Of a DNA stretch of 64,000 nucleotides, positions 34,731 to 45,300 are shown in pieces (positions within the stretch are counted from its first letter, which is position 1; each line of letters begins with the position of its first letter). The notes beneath the pieces were generated by a model, which made no database searches, was not told where the DNA came from, and saw only the letters and a list, made by a program, of their open reading frames with translations. This stretch comes from Rufibacter immobilis (GTDB lineage Bacteria; Bacteroidota; Bacteroidia; Cytophagales; Hymenobacteraceae). The position numbers were made by a program, and so were the translations under genes. The stretch is taken from NCBI RefSeq assembly GCF_003721565.1, contig NZ_RJJE01000001.1:186001-250000 (forward strand), read 5' to 3'.

Positions 34731-35117
34731 ATGGAAGTTCTCAATACATCTGGTAGAAGAAAAACCTCGGTGGCGCGCATCTACATGACGTCAGGGCAAG
34801 GGAATATCACTATTAACGATAGAGATATAAAGGAATACTTCCCTAGTGAAGTATTGCAAACCATCGTACAGCAGCCATTGTCGCTGTTAGATGCCGTTGG
34901 CAAATACGACATTAAGGCGAATATCAAAGGCGGTGGCGTTGCCGGTCAGGCAGAAGCCCTTCGTTTGGCTATCACCAAAGCTCTGGTGGAAGAAAACGCT
35001 GAAACCCGTCCAGCCCTGAAAAAAGAAGGATTCTTAACGCGTGACCCACGTATGGTGGAGCGTAAGAAATTCGGTAAGCGCAAAGCCCGTCGTTCCTTCC
35101 AGTTCTCTAAACGTTAA
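34731..35117 (+). CDS. rpsI: Ribosomal protein uS9
   Basis: Small-subunit head protein whose C-terminal tail reaches the P-site tRNA. 128 residues, complete: GRRKTSVARIYMTSGQG, INDRDIKEYFPSEVLQTIVQQPL, a GGVAGQAEALRLAITKALVE loop, and the basic C-terminus RDPRMVERKKFGKRKARRSFQFSKR read in pieces. It ends 24 bp before rpsB. Confidence 0.98.
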   Translation: MEVLNTSGRRKTSVARIYMTSGQGNITINDRDIKEYFPSEVLQTIVQQPLSLLDAVGKYDIKANIKGGGVAGQAEALRLAITKALVEENAETRPALKKEGFLTRDPRMVERKKFGKRKARRSFQFSKR

Positions 35118-35141
35118 TATATCATCAGCTGTATCAATATC

Positions 35142-35903
35142 ATGGCTAATACCACTTATAAAGATTTACTGGATGCCGGTGTACACTTTGGTCACCTTAC
35201 CAGAAAATGGGATCCTAAAATGGCTCCGTACATTTTCATGGAGAAAAACGGCATTCACATCATTGACCTGAACAAAACGCTTGCGTCTCTGGATGAGGCT
35301 ACCGCTGCTATTAAGCAGATTGCCAAATCGGGCCGTAAGATCATGTTTGTTGCCACCAAAAAACAAGCGCAGGACATTGTGGCGGAAGAGGCAAAACGCC
35401 TTAAAATGCCTTATGTAACTGACCGTTGGTTAGGTGGTATGCTCACTAACTTCCAGACTGTTCGTAAGTCTTTGAAGAAAATGTCCACCATTGACAAAAT
35501 GGTGAAAGAAAACACCGCTTTTGCCGCCATGGCGAAACGCGAGCGTCTGATGTTGACCCGTGAGCGTGAGAAACTGGAGCGTGTATTGGGTGGTATCGCT
35601 GACTTGTCACGTCTCCCAGCTGCGTTGTTCGTAGTAGACGTGAAGCGTGAGTCCATCGCGATCAAAGAAGCTCAGAAACTGAACTTACCGGTATTTGCCA
35701 TTGTAGACACAAACTCTAACCCAGAGACTGTAGACTTCCCAATCCCGGCAAACGATGACGCTTCTAAATCTATCGCTTTGATCACTTCCCTGATTGGCAA
35801 AGCCATTGAGGAAGGTCTGTCTGAGCGTAAAGTAGACAAAGAAGATTCTGACAGAAAACGTTCAGAAGAAGAAGGTATCCAGGAGAAAATTGACGCTGAA
35901 TAA
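35142..35903 (+). CDS. rpsB: Ribosomal protein uS2
   Basis: Small-subunit protein required for S1-type function. 253 residues: [25 protein letters not shown] (~6), [18 protein letters not shown] (~69), [14 protein letters not shown] (~90), [19 protein letters not shown] (~154), [27 protein letters not shown] (~184). The C-terminal tail is acidic ([14 protein letters not shown]). Next is tsf, as in most bacteria, but a terminator-like hairpin separates them. Confidence 0.98.
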   Translation: MANTTYKDLLDAGVHFGHLTRKWDPKMAPYIFMEKNGIHIIDLNKTLASLDEATAAIKQIAKSGRKIMFVATKKQAQDIVAEEAKRLKMPYVTDRWLGGMLTNFQTVRKSLKKMSTIDKMVKENTAFAAMAKRERLMLTREREKLERVLGGIADLSRLPAALFVVDVKRESIAIKEAQKLNLPVFAIVDTNSNPETVDFPIPANDDASKSIALITSLIGKAIEEGLSERKVDKEDSDRKRSEEEGIQEKIDAE

Positions 35904-35936
35904 GCCTCTACTTTTCTTGAGAGCACTGTAAAGGGG

Positions 35937-35979
35937 ACTGAACATTAGGAAGCGTAGCTACTGATGTTCAGTTTCTTTT
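35937..35979 (+). terminator. Terminator or attenuator between rpsB and tsf
   Basis: 9-bp stem ACTGAACAT / ATGTTCAGT (35937-35945, 35964-35972) followed by TTCTTTTT. Partial read-through would give control over tsf relative to rpsB. Confidence 0.6.
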
Positions 35980-36058
35980 TAATCTAACCGGTGCCGTTCC
36001 CCAGCAACTGCACCCCTCCTATTGAAACTTATTAACCGTAATTCTTAATAAAAGAACA

Positions 36059-36892
36059 ATGGCTATTACAGCACAAGATGTAAACAGACTTCGTCAGGAA
36101 ACTGGCGCTGGTATGATGGACTGCAAAAAAGCGTTGACTGAAGCCAACGGCGACTTTGAAGCAGCCAAAGATATTCTCCGTAAACAAGGTCAGAAAATTG
36201 CCAGCAAACGTGCTGATAACGCTACTTCTGAAGGAGCAGTATTGACGCAGGTAAATGCGGAAGGCACCGTAGGTAAAGTGATCGCGCTTGCCTGCGAAAC
36301 TGAGCCCGTATCTAAAGTAGAAGACTTCAAGAACCTGGCGAAAGCTGTTTTAGAAGCTGCCGTTTCTACCAACGCACCAACCAAAGAAGAACTGTTGGCT
36401 ACACCTCAAGCCGATGGCCGTTCTCTGCAAGACCACATCACTGACCTGATGGGTAAAATTGGAGAGAAAATTGACGTGGTGTCTTATGAGACCATCACTG
36501 CTGAGAAAGTAGTTGCCTACAACCACTCTAATGGTAAATTAGGGGTATTGGTTGGCTTAACAAACACTGGCGGCAAAGAAGTAACAGAAGTTGGTAAAGA
36601 CGTGGCGATGCAAATTGCCGCTATGCGTCCTATCGCGGTTGACAAAGACGGTGTTGACGCTGCCACTATTGAGCGTGAGATTGAAATTGGAAAAGAGCAA
36701 GCTCGTGCCGAAGGCAAACCAGAGGAAATGCTGGAGAAAATTGCCCAAGGTAAACTGAACAAATTCTACAAAGAAAGCACTTTGTTAAACCAGGAGTTTG
36801 TGAAAGATCCTTCCTTGACTATTGCCAAGTTGTTAGATAACACTAACAAAGGCATGACAGTTACTGAGTTCAAGCGTGTAGCCATTGGCTAA
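36059..36892 (+). CDS. tsf: Elongation factor Ts
   Basis: Nucleotide exchange factor for EF-Tu. 277 residues: N-terminal UBA-like domain with the LRQETGAGMMDCKKALTEA start (~10-30), the core with IALACETEPVSKVEDF (~79) and the VLVGLTNTGGKEVTEVGKDVAMQIAAMRP region (~161), then the C-terminal LLNQEFVKDPSLTIAKLL (~239). This is the normal length for Bacteroidota. It follows rpsB by 155 bp and has its own terminator. Confidence 0.97.
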   Translation: MAITAQDVNRLRQETGAGMMDCKKALTEANGDFEAAKDILRKQGQKIASKRADNATSEGAVLTQVNAEGTVGKVIALACETEPVSKVEDFKNLAKAVLEAAVSTNAPTKEELLATPQADGRSLQDHITDLMGKIGEKIDVVSYETITAEKVVAYNHSNGKLGVLVGLTNTGGKEVTEVGKDVAMQIAAMRPIAVDKDGVDAATIEREIEIGKEQARAEGKPEEMLEKIAQGKLNKFYKESTLLNQEFVKDPSLTIAKLLDNTNKGMTVTEFKRVAIG

Positions 36893-36911
36893 TTGCTTAC
36901 CACCTATATCT

Positions 36912-36947
36912 AAAAAGCCCCACTGCAAATTAGCAGTGGGGCTTTTT
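36912..36947 (+). terminator. tsf terminator
   Basis: Perfect 15-bp stem AAAAAGCCCCACTGC / GCAGTGGGGCTTTTT with a 6-nt AAATTA loop. Confidence 0.97.
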
Positions 36948-37760
36948 ATTTAATGTCCGGCTTACTTGTTAGAGAACCGAATTAGGGGGTAAGCTACAGG
37001 CCAGGCAAACTGACCTGTATTAAATCTTCTGATGTTGTTGTAGAATGATGATAGATTTTGAGTCGCTTAAAAAGCTCTGCTAGAAGGTTGAACAATTACG
37101 TTTCAGGAGAAACACCCTAAATCAGTTACCTGCGGTAGACAAGGAAGCACGTTTCTCAATCTGAGAAGTCTGCTCCATCACGGCCTTACTGTTCTTAGAA
37201 GCAGTGTTCGTTTTAGATTGCTCTTTTCTTAATCTTTTTTCTGCAGAGATGTAACTCAAGAAGGTAGCTTTTGCTTTCATAACTTACGGTTTACTAATTT
37301 GACAATAAAAACTATGTATTGTTGAGGACAGGAATATGCTCTTTGCTGCTTGGCAAGCACATTATCCAAGGGTTAGATTTCCTGTGCCGCGCATCTTTCT
37401 ATTATCAGCAACAATAGAACGGAGTTTAAGTTCATTTTAATGCACTTAAATATGAAAATTTATAAATAAACACAAATATTATATTAGATAATCACTGCTT
37501 AAATCCAAAAAGAACGCAAAGCTGATTCTTTAAAAATCGCTTAAGGCTGCATTAATATAAATTTGTTTATCTAATATAGTGCTAAAGTTACAAACCACAA
37601 ATTTATATATACCAATTTCCATAAAATATTAAATATTACTCAAAAGTAAGTAGTGGAATTAATGCACACGTATAGATATTCGTACTATATAGCTTATAAA
37701 TTAAACTTAACTATTAAAACATTTTAACCTTATGCATATTTAAATTCAGATACAAAAGGG
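36948..37760. other. AT-rich spacer between tsf and ndh
   Basis: Apart from a small possible gene (37122-37280, minus), I see no gene. The right half (37440-37740) is very AT-rich with no clear promoter. It contains no palindrome copies. Confidence 0.5.
37122..37280 (-). CDS. Possible small Lys/Arg-rich protein
   Basis: A 52-codon frame, too short for the usual threshold: starts MKAKATFLSYISAEKRLRKE and ends SLSTAGN. It is hydrophilic and basic, with no signal peptide or cysteines. It is the only open frame in an otherwise gene-free stretch, and its codon use is ordinary. No strong ribosome site or TAnnTTTG box is seen upstream. It could be chance. Confidence 0.35.
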   Translation of the reverse strand: MKAKATFLSYISAEKRLRKEQSKTNTASKNSKAVMEQTSQIEKRASLSTAGN

Positions 37761-37817
37761 CTCTTCTCCTAAAGGCAGAAATCAGTTTATATAGCTTTTC
37801 TGCCTTTAGGAGAAGAG
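37761..37817 (-). terminator. ndh terminator
   Basis: A 20-bp perfect stem (37761-37780 and 37798-37817, beginning CTCTTCTCCTAAAGG) with a 17-nt loop. It begins 2 bases past the stop of the minus-strand gene; CCCTTTT follows. Confidence 0.92.
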
Positions 37818-37819
37818 GA

Positions 37820-39166
37820 CTAATCAAGATCGGCCTGCTTTCTTACAAACTCCTGCCCTGCTATATCATCCTTCCTAATATAGGGCCTTATGATCAGGCG
37901 AGTGCTGTTCTCATAGGTCACAAATTTGTAGAGCCAGTTAGTAAGCACCACAAGCTTGTTTCTGAAACCAATGAGGTAATACACGTGCACAAAAAGCCAC
38001 GCCATCCAAGCAATGAAGCCCTTCAGGTGTTTGTTTTTGGGTAAATCTGCCACGGCACGGTTACGCCCAATAATAGCCAGAGACCCTTTATCAAAATATT
38101 CAAAAGGCTCCAGCGGCTCCCTCCTGATGATATGGCGCAGATTCTTAGCTAAATGTTTTCCTTGCTGAATGGCGGGCTGGGCTACGCCTGGGTGACCTCT
38201 AGGATACTTTTCCGTCTTCATGAAGGCAATGTCACCAATGGCAAAAATCTCCGGGAAGCCAATGATCTGGTTAAATGTGTTGACCAGGTAACGCCCCCTG
38301 TCACTGGCTTCTGGCGGAAGCCCTTGTATCTGGGCTCCAGAAACACCGGCGGCCCAAATGAGCGTCTGCGTCTTAATCTGCTCTCCCCCTTTAAAGGTTA
38401 CCACCTTACCATCATAAGACTCCACCAAAGTATTAAGCTTTATGTTGATGCCTACCTCCTCTAAATACTCTTTGGTGGTCTGGCTAGACTCCGGAGACAT
38501 AGGGGGCAAAACCCTATCCAGCCCCTCCACCAAATAGATATTCATGCGGCTGAAGTCCATGCCCGGGTAGTCACTGGGGAGCACGTGTTTTCGCATTTCG
38601 GCTAAGGCACCGGCCAATTCTACTCCTGTAGGCCCGCCGCCCACAATCACGAAGTTGAGCAAACTTTGCCGCACCTCAGGGTCTTTGATCATGTTGGCCT
38701 GCTCAAAGCACTGCAACAATTGGCTTCTGAGGTTCAGGGCATCTGGGATCTGCTTTAGCGGGAAAGAATACTGCTTGATCTGCTCATTCCCGAAGTAGTT
38801 AGATTTGGTACCCGTGGCAATAACTAGAAAATCATAAGGCAAATCACCTACCAGAGTAGAGACGGTTTTAGTTTCAGGGTGTACACCCGTTACCTTCACC
38901 TGCCGGAAATGGAAGTCTTCATACTCCTCATCAAACATTTTCCGGAGCGGTTCGGCAATGGCGTCTGGTTCCAGCCCGGCCGTGGCCACCTGGTACAGCA
39001 GCGGCCAGAACCCATGGTAATTTTGCCTATCAAACATCACTACCTGAAACTCTTTGCCAGAGAGGTTCTTGGCCAGATTCACTCCCCCAAAGCCACCGCC
39101 AATGATGACTACCCGTGGTTTGGTGGTATCTGGAATATTTAACGTAAGCTCTTTTACATGAAGCAT
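37820..39166 (-). CDS. ndh: Type II NADH dehydrogenase (NDH-2)
   Basis: A 448-residue FAD enzyme passing electrons from NADH to quinone without pumping protons. The FAD site is VVIIGGGFGGVNLAKNL (~19), the NADH site FVIVGGGPTGVELAGALAEM (~173), and a third motif GEVYAIGD-like FPEIFAIGDIAF (~308) precedes the conserved HPGVAQPAIQQGKHLAKNLR. A hydrophobic stretch (~375-400: HLKGFIAWMAWLFVHVYYLIGF) anchors it to the inner membrane. It stands alone between a strong terminator and a palindrome. Confidence 0.95.
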   Translation of the reverse strand: MLHVKELTLNIPDTTKPRVVIIGGGFGGVNLAKNLSGKEFQVVMFDRQNYHGFWPLLYQVATAGLEPDAIAEPLRKMFDEEYEDFHFRQVKVTGVHPETKTVSTLVGDLPYDFLVIATGTKSNYFGNEQIKQYSFPLKQIPDALNLRSQLLQCFEQANMIKDPEVRQSLLNFVIVGGGPTGVELAGALAEMRKHVLPSDYPGMDFSRMNIYLVEGLDRVLPPMSPESSQTTKEYLEEVGINIKLNTLVESYDGKVVTFKGGEQIKTQTLIWAAGVSGAQIQGLPPEASDRGRYLVNTFNQIIGFPEIFAIGDIAFMKTEKYPRGHPGVAQPAIQQGKHLAKNLRHIIRREPLEPFEYFDKGSLAIIGRNRAVADLPKNKHLKGFIAWMAWLFVHVYYLIGFRNKLVVLTNWLYKFVTYENSTRLIIRPYIRKDDIAGQEFVRKQADLD

Positions 39167-39306
39167 AGTCTATCAATAGAAGTTTTCACAGGAGCCGCAG
39201 CTGAGGCCGCAACTTTTGTATTCATAGACTTATACTCTATTTTTTACATATTAGATATTCTATTTAACAGAAGCCGTATAAGCCACATCACCTCCTTCTG
39301 AAACAC

Positions 39307-39356
39307 AAAATGCGTTTAGGGGCTGTTTTTGGAAAAACAGTCCCTAAACGCATTTT
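39307..39356. repeat. Dispersed palindrome, copy 24 (extended)
   Basis: Core 39314-39349, one G/T mismatch (wobble), flanks AAAATGC/GCATTTT add 7 bp. It is 25 bp past the stop of the esterase on the minus strand. Confidence 0.93.
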
Positions 39357-39380
39357 ACACTACTTCAACCTTGCAGAAAC

Positions 39381-40268
39381 TTACCGGTGGAAGGTCTCGC
39401 CTACAAATTTGAGTACCTCCGGCAGCGCCGTGCGCCAGTAGGTCCAGGTATGGCCTCCATCTCGCACCCTAAACTCATGCGGCACCTTCTTGTCTATGAG
39501 TGCGGCATGCAGCGCCATGTTGCCTTTGATCAGGAAATCATCATCGCCGCAGTCTATGTAGTACTTCATTTTCTTGAGCGAATCTACTGGGGTGGTTTCT
39601 ATGATCTTCAGGACAGAGTTCTGGTACCAGTGCGCACTCAGCCTTTGCTGCCCTTGGGGGTATTGCCCATAGATGCTGGCAAAGGTCTTGGTATACCGCT
39701 CATCTGTAATGTTCTGGAACTCTTCATTGGTGTACACAGCCGCACTCAGAGGCGCCACCGCCGCGAACAGTTCAGGATGCTTCATAGACAGGATAAGCGA
39801 TCCATAGCCGCCCATGGAAAGACCAGCCACCGCTCTATAGGCTTTGCTGTTGCGGGTACGGTATTCTTTGTCAATGTGCGGGATGAACTCTTTCACGAAG
39901 AAATCCTCAAACTTCACCTTGCCGTCTACACTGTTCACGTACCAGGTTACGCCGGCATCTGGCATCACAATGAGCATGGGAGGTATCTGGCCTGCCTGCA
40001 TCAGCCTACCTGCGATAAGATGAGCCTCGCCAAACTGTGCCCACCCGGTTTCATCATCTGTGTAGCCGTGCAACAGGTACAGCACCGGGTAACGCCGATT
40101 GGACTTCTCATAATCCGAAGGCAAGTAGATGGAGTAGTCTACCTCGTAGCCTAATATCTTGCTTTTGGTTTTAAGGCTTTCCTTCAAGGTTCCCTGTTGG
40201 GCCAGCACAGGCCAAGAGATTAGCAGAAGCAACAGGAAGAGCATGCATTGGCGTATCAGATTTTTCAT
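39381..40268 (-). CDS. Secreted esterase D / feruloyl-esterase-like hydrolase
   Basis: A 295-residue alpha/beta hydrolase. The ATG at 40268 gives a signal peptide (cut LAQ-Q). Motifs: YPVLYLLHGYTDDETGW (oxyanion side, ~47), GLSMGGYGSL (nucleophile elbow, ~142), and the late HTWTYWRTALPEVLKF (catalytic His, ~265). These mark the esterase family (PF00756), found in many Bacteroidota polysaccharide loci as acetyl or feruloyl esterases. It lies 300 bp from the LacI gene and transcribes in the same direction, which suggests a link with the adjacent sugar locus. Confidence 0.85.
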   Translation of the reverse strand: MKNLIRQCMLFLLLLLISWPVLAQQGTLKESLKTKSKILGYEVDYSIYLPSDYEKSNRRYPVLYLLHGYTDDETGWAQFGEAHLIAGRLMQAGQIPPMLIVMPDAGVTWYVNSVDGKVKFEDFFVKEFIPHIDKEYRTRNSKAYRAVAGLSMGGYGSLILSMKHPELFAAVAPLSAAVYTNEEFQNITDERYTKTFASIYGQYPQGQQRLSAHWYQNSVLKIIETTPVDSLKKMKYYIDCGDDDFLIKGNMALHAALIDKKVPHEFRVRDGGHTWTYWRTALPEVLKFVGETFHR

Positions 40269-40567
40269 AATGTAGTAAAGATTTTCAGTGCTCAAGTATA
40301 AGGCCTTTCTCCTTATTTAGCCAACCCAAAGAACCACTGCACCCAGATTAAACTAGTTACTGAAGGCTACAGCCGCTTTTCTGTTAAACAGAATTATGTC
40401 CTCAGCTTCACCAAATAACTCCCGCTGCTCTCGTTGGGCCCCAAGCACATACCTTTCAGGTCATTCATAAAAGCAGTGAGTAGCTTTTTGGGCCATGTAC
40501 ATTGCCCGTTACACCAGCCACACTTCGAACAGCATTCTACTCTATTAACAATAGGCTTTAGTATCTG
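40269..40567. other. Spacer between esterase and LacI genes
   Basis: No gene seen. A half-matching operator-like sequence (CACTTCGAACAG, ~40521) is present but its left half does not fit. No palindrome copies. Confidence 0.4.
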
Positions 40568-41638
40568 CTACAGGTCTGCCTCTATATAGTAATGGAGATT
40601 CTCTTTGGTGATGATGTCCAGGGGCAGGTATTTAATGGGGTTCACTTTCTTCTTGAACGCTATGTGATCTGCTAGTCCGTAAATGCCCCAATATCCCTGT
40701 CCTTTCGGATTCTGGTTGATCAGAAACTCAATGGTTCCTTTGTTCAGGTGCTCCAGGTTCTTTTCCATGAGATCATAGCCAATGAGCTTTATATGGGTCA
40801 TCGCTCTTTCCTGCAGGTAATGCGCCACCGTATGGGCTTTGGAATTAGTGACGAAAATCCCTTTTAGGCCAGGGTTCTCCTTTATTAGCTCACCTAACCG
40901 CTTCTGAAACTCTTGGGAATTGGAATCAGGCAGATCTACCTGTAGCAGCGGATAACTTACTTTTGATTCAACTCGGCTGAAATAATCAAAAAAGCCCTGC
41001 TCCTTGTTAACCAAATGGGAAGAATTAGACAGATCTACGTCAATGTGAGCCACCAAGAATGTTCCCCCCTGCGGATGACCGTAATGCAGAAGTTTTGCTG
41101 CCAGAAACCCGCTTTGATAGGAATCCTGGCCAATATACAGCAATGGCTCGTAGTCGGGGATGTGCGTATTGAACAGCGCGAAAGGAATTTTCATTTCTTT
41201 CCACTGCTTAAAGAAAGGGAGAGACTCGCGGTAAAAGATGGGCGCCAACAGCACCGCATCTGGCTTTAAAGAGGCTACTTCCGCTGCTTTCTCTTTAAAA
41301 GAAGCAGCATCAAAGGGGTTGAAAATGAAGTGGGTTACCTGTACTCCGTATTGGGCCAACTCCTGCTCCGCTTTTTCTATCCCCGTTTTAGGAGCTTGCC
41401 AATAAATATCCTGTCCCGGATCAGGAATTAACGCAGCAATATCATACATCCGGTTGTTGACTAAGGTTCTGGCCAACAAGTTAGGTTGGTAGTTAAGCTC
41501 CCTGGCAATTTCCAGTACCTTCTGCCGCACCTCCTCTGCAACCTTTCCTCTTTCATGCAGCACCCGGTCTACCGTACCTGTAGAAACCCCTGCTTTCTCA
41601 GCTATATCCTTTATCCGGACGATACTTCTTTTTACCAT
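40568..41638 (-). CDS. LacI-family transcriptional regulator
   Basis: A 356-residue regulator. The N-terminal helix-turn-helix is VRIKDIAEKAGVSTGTVDRV (~7-26) with the hinge LHERGKVAEEVRQKVLEIARELNYQPNLLARTL; a periplasmic-binding-protein-like effector domain follows (~65-350: IAALIPDPGQDIYW, ...). Instead of LacI's family-typical end, it has the Bacteroidota form common near SusC/D loci. The start is the ATG at 41638. It is divergent from susC. Candidate operators occur upstream of susC and at 56144, and a shorter palindrome ACTTGAACAAGT (41655-41666) lies in its own leader and may be autoregulatory. Confidence 0.92.
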   Translation of the reverse strand: MVKRSIVRIKDIAEKAGVSTGTVDRVLHERGKVAEEVRQKVLEIARELNYQPNLLARTLVNNRMYDIAALIPDPGQDIYWQAPKTGIEKAEQELAQYGVQVTHFIFNPFDAASFKEKAAEVASLKPDAVLLAPIFYRESLPFFKQWKEMKIPFALFNTHIPDYEPLLYIGQDSYQSGFLAAKLLHYGHPQGGTFLVAHIDVDLSNSSHLVNKEQGFFDYFSRVESKVSYPLLQVDLPDSNSQEFQKRLGELIKENPGLKGIFVTNSKAHTVAHYLQERAMTHIKLIGYDLMEKNLEHLNKGTIEFLINQNPKGQGYWGIYGLADHIAFKKKVNPIKYLPLDIITKENLHYYIEADL

Positions 41639-41950
41639 AGAGGCAGTTCCAATTACTTGAACAAGTGTCCTTCTTATAACTAAGACACGGCTCTGAAAAT
41701 ATAATGCAATCTAATATGGATAGTCTTCTTAAAATAGATATGCGTGTGTTTTAATCCTGACCAATGCTTGAAAGTGTAAGAGCTTTCAAATTAATATCTG
41801 TTCTCACTAATGCTATTCTCTGCTTAAAGGTATTCTTAACATTGCCATAACAGGTCACAAATAAACATCATATACTTTTATATTTCAATTTACATTAAAT
41901 CCCCCTACTTCCCTACATGATCACTAACAGACACCCTAGACCTATACAAC
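41639..41950. other. Left part of the LacI-susC intergenic region
   Basis: No gene. AT-rich; holds the palindrome ACTTGAACAAGT (41655-41666) 16 bp from the LacI start. Confidence 0.45.
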
Positions 41951-42010
41951 AAATAAATGTGTTCGAACACAAATAGAATATTCTTTGGTGTTTTCGAACA
42001 CATTTATTTC
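41951..42010. promoter_or_regulatory. Paired LacI-type operators upstream of susC
   Basis: Site 1 TGTGTTCGAACACA (41958-41971, perfect palindrome) and site 2 TGTTTTCGAACACA (41989-42002, one mismatch) with centres 31 bp apart. The whole 60-bp unit is itself a palindrome: AAATAAATGTGTTCGAA on the left equals the complement of the right end exactly. A weak -7-like TATTCTTTG lies between them. These are the probable binding sites of the adjacent regulator. Confidence 0.85.
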
Positions 42011-42104
42011 TTAATTTATTTGCAATCAACTTTTTTTTACTCATATTTGGATAAGCAAGGATTTACCAAAAGCATAAAAGTCCAATTAATGGACTTGAGA
42101 CGGG

Positions 42105-42112
42105 TATGTTTG
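42105..42112 (+). promoter_or_regulatory. -7 box (TATGTTTG) upstream of susC
   Basis: A TAnnTTTG match 194 nt before the susC ATG. It is ~103 bp right of the operators, so either this promoter is not the one repressed or the operators act at a distance; the -33 is weak. Confidence 0.45.
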
Positions 42113-42306
42113 TATAGTTAAGCACATAATGTGCTTACTGTGGCAAGAGAAGGACATAAATTCTTTCAGAATTGATTTCATAAGTGGACAGCAGCTATGA
42201 TTAAAGTAGCGCTACGTCCACTGCAACCACTTCTAAGGTCTCTTTTCCTCCTTAAAGTGGCTTTTCATCTGCATTATCTACCAGACTTAACCATAAACGT
42301 TTCCAA

Positions 42307-45300
42307 ATGCGAAATCTTCTACCTTACCCGCCAGTGGCGTTGATGGCGTTTATGCTATCTACAGTCCCTGACAGTAGCCTTGCTAAGGATAGTTTTTTTA
42401 CAGCAAAGACTGCTAGTAAAGACTATTCAGCTGCAGTGGTTTTACCGCCAGCCACTCCTGCCTCTTTTGAGGAGGCAAACACTTTACCTTTCCAAGACAA
42501 CAACCGGGATGTGCGGGGCTCTGTGACAGACTCTACTGGTACCACTCTGGTAGGAGTTACAGTATTCATCAAAGGAACCACTACTGGCACCAGCACAGAT
42601 GTGAACGGCAAGTATGTGCTCAGCGCACCTGAAAATGCGGTTCTTGTGTTCAGTTATATTGGCTATAACTCACAGGAAGTAGCTGTTAAGGGAAGAGATA
42701 TTGTGAATGTAGTGCTACGTACCAACTCCTCTCAAATAGATGAAGTGGTGGTAGTAGGGTACGGTACCCAAAGAAAAATCAGTACTGTGGGCGCACAGTC
42801 ATCTGTGAAACCAACAGAGTTACAGTTACCGGTTCGGAACTTAAGTACTTCTTTGGGCGGCCGTTTGGCAGGGGTAGTTTCTGTACAGCGCAGTGGCGAG
42901 CCCGGTGGCGATGATGCTGACATCTATATCAGAGGAATTTCTACTTTCAGTAATAGTTTAAGTAAGCCGTTAGTGCTTGTAGATGGAGTACCACGGCCTT
43001 TCTCAGATGTAGATCCAGAAGATATTGAGAACTTTTCCATCTTAAAAGATGCTTCGGCCACCGCGGTATATGGCGTAAGAGGGGCTAACGGGGTGTTACT
43101 TATCACTACTAAGAGCGGCACCGCCGGCAAGCCTAAATTCAATGTGCGTTACAATGAGGGCGTCACCAGATTCACCAAAGTCCCTGAATTTGCAGACGGG
43201 GTCACGTACATGGAGATGGCGAATGAAGCACTAACTACCCGCGGTGGACAGCCCCGTTACAGTTCTGAAACCATTGAAGCCACACGCAACCAGACAGATC
43301 CTTATCTGTACCCTAATGTGGATTGGTACAAGGAGCTATTCAATAAATGGGGCAGCACCCGAAGACTAAACCTCAACATCAACGGAGGCACAGACAGGGT
43401 TAACTACTATGTGGCCACCAGTTTCTATGATGAAAAAGGTCTTTACAAAACTGATCAGTTAGCTGAATATGACTCGCAGGTATCTTACAAGAGATACAAC
43501 CTCACCTCCAATATTACCCTTAAGCCTTCCAGCAGCACCACCGTCAAATTGGGCGTGCAAGGCTATTTAGCCAATGTGAATTACCCAGGCACAAGCGCGA
43601 GTGACATTTTTGAGAAGGCCTTCTTCATGACACCTGTCCTGAATCCTGTTAAATACCCAGACGGCAAAATGGCGGATGTGGCCGCCTCTAGTGTTCAGAA
43701 CCCATACGCTTTATTAACCCAAACGGGCTACGCAAACCAATGGCGTAACCAGCTCTTCTCAAACCTACGGGTAACCCAAGGACTGGATTTCATCACCGAG
43801 GGACTATCCGCGACAGGCATGTTCTCCTTTGATGCCTATAATTACGTAAGCCTTAGAAGAACAAAAACGCCAGACACATGGTTAGCGAACGGACGCGATG
43901 CGGAGGGTAATCTTATTTACCAGCAGACACGCATTGGCACAGAGTTCTTAGGATACAGCCGCAACAACAACGGCTCCCGCACCATCTATAATGAAGCGGC
44001 CCTTAATTATCAGCGGGATTTTGATCTCCACAGCTTTGGCGGAATGCTGCTCTTTAACCAAAGTGATGAAATCAACACCCAAGCCTCTGATTTTGAAACT
44101 TCTTTGCCATTCCGGTTTAGAGGGATAGCAGGCAGAGCTACATATGCATTCAAAGAGAAATATTTTGCCGAAGTCAACTTTGGTTACAACGGCTCTGAGA
44201 ACTTCCTGCCCAGCAAACGCTACGGCTTCTTTCCCTCTGCGGCGGTAGGCTGGCTTATTTCAGAAGAACCTTTCTTCTCTCCATTAAAAGGCATTGCCCA
44301 AATGGTGAAACTCCGGGTTTCCCATGGTATTGTAGGGAACAGCAACATTGGAGGAAGAAGATTTGCCTATCTGGGCACTGTAGCTTCCACAACCGGTTAT
44401 TCATTTGGGAAAACTCCATCTAACATCTCCGGATACGACATTGGTGAATATGCCGTGGATGTGACGTGGGAAACTGCCATGAAATCGAATCTTGGATTGG
44501 ATATCTGGACCGTTAACAATGGCTTAAACCTACAGGTTGATATCTTTCATGAGCGCAGAGAAGGAATATTCCTACGCCGGGCTTCTTTACCCGCCTATGT
44601 AGGCATGCGGAACAACCCGTACGGAAACGTAGGCAAGATTGACAACAAAGGTATTGATGCGTCTGCCAACTACTCAGGTAAATTGGGCAAAAACTTCACG
44701 TTCCAGTTACTGGGGAACATTACCTTCAACCGTAATGAGGTCATAGAAAATGATGAGCCAAACCCTATATATCCATGGCTTGACCGCAAAGGTCTAAAAG
44801 TGGGGCAGCGTTTCGGGTATGTTGCACTTGGGTTATTCAACTCAGAGGAAGAGATTGCCAACAGTGCCTTCCAAGCTGGCGATGTGCGCCCAGGCGACAT
44901 CAAATTCAAGGATCTTAATGCAGATGGCCGCATTGACGCGTACGACCAAGCCCCAATTGGATACGGGCAGGTACCTGAAATCATCTATGGCTTCGGCTTT
45001 ACGTTAGGCTATAAGGCGTTTACAATCTCTACCTTATTCCAGGGGGTAGGCAACATGGACATCTGGCTCAATGGTGAAGGTCTGATTCCCTTCCAGCAGG
45101 GCTTGAGCCGCGGCAACCTTTTCAACAATATCCATGACAGATGGACAGTTGAAAACCCCAACCCCAATGCCTTCTATCCTCGCCTAAGCGCCGGAACCGT
45201 CAATGACAATTACGCCAGAAGCACCTGGTGGATTGCCAATGGACGTTATCTGAGACTTAAAACCGCCCAACTCTCTTATAAACTGCCCAAGAGGTACACC

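Noticed and set aside
36948..37820. tRNA or other RNA gene in the tsf-ndh spacer
   Set aside because: No cloverleaf arms, no GTTCGA-type T-loop and no CCA end could be found on either strand.
40521..40534. Third LacI operator upstream of the esterase
   Set aside because: Only the right half (TTCGAACA) matches; the left half does not, and there is no second site 31 bp away.
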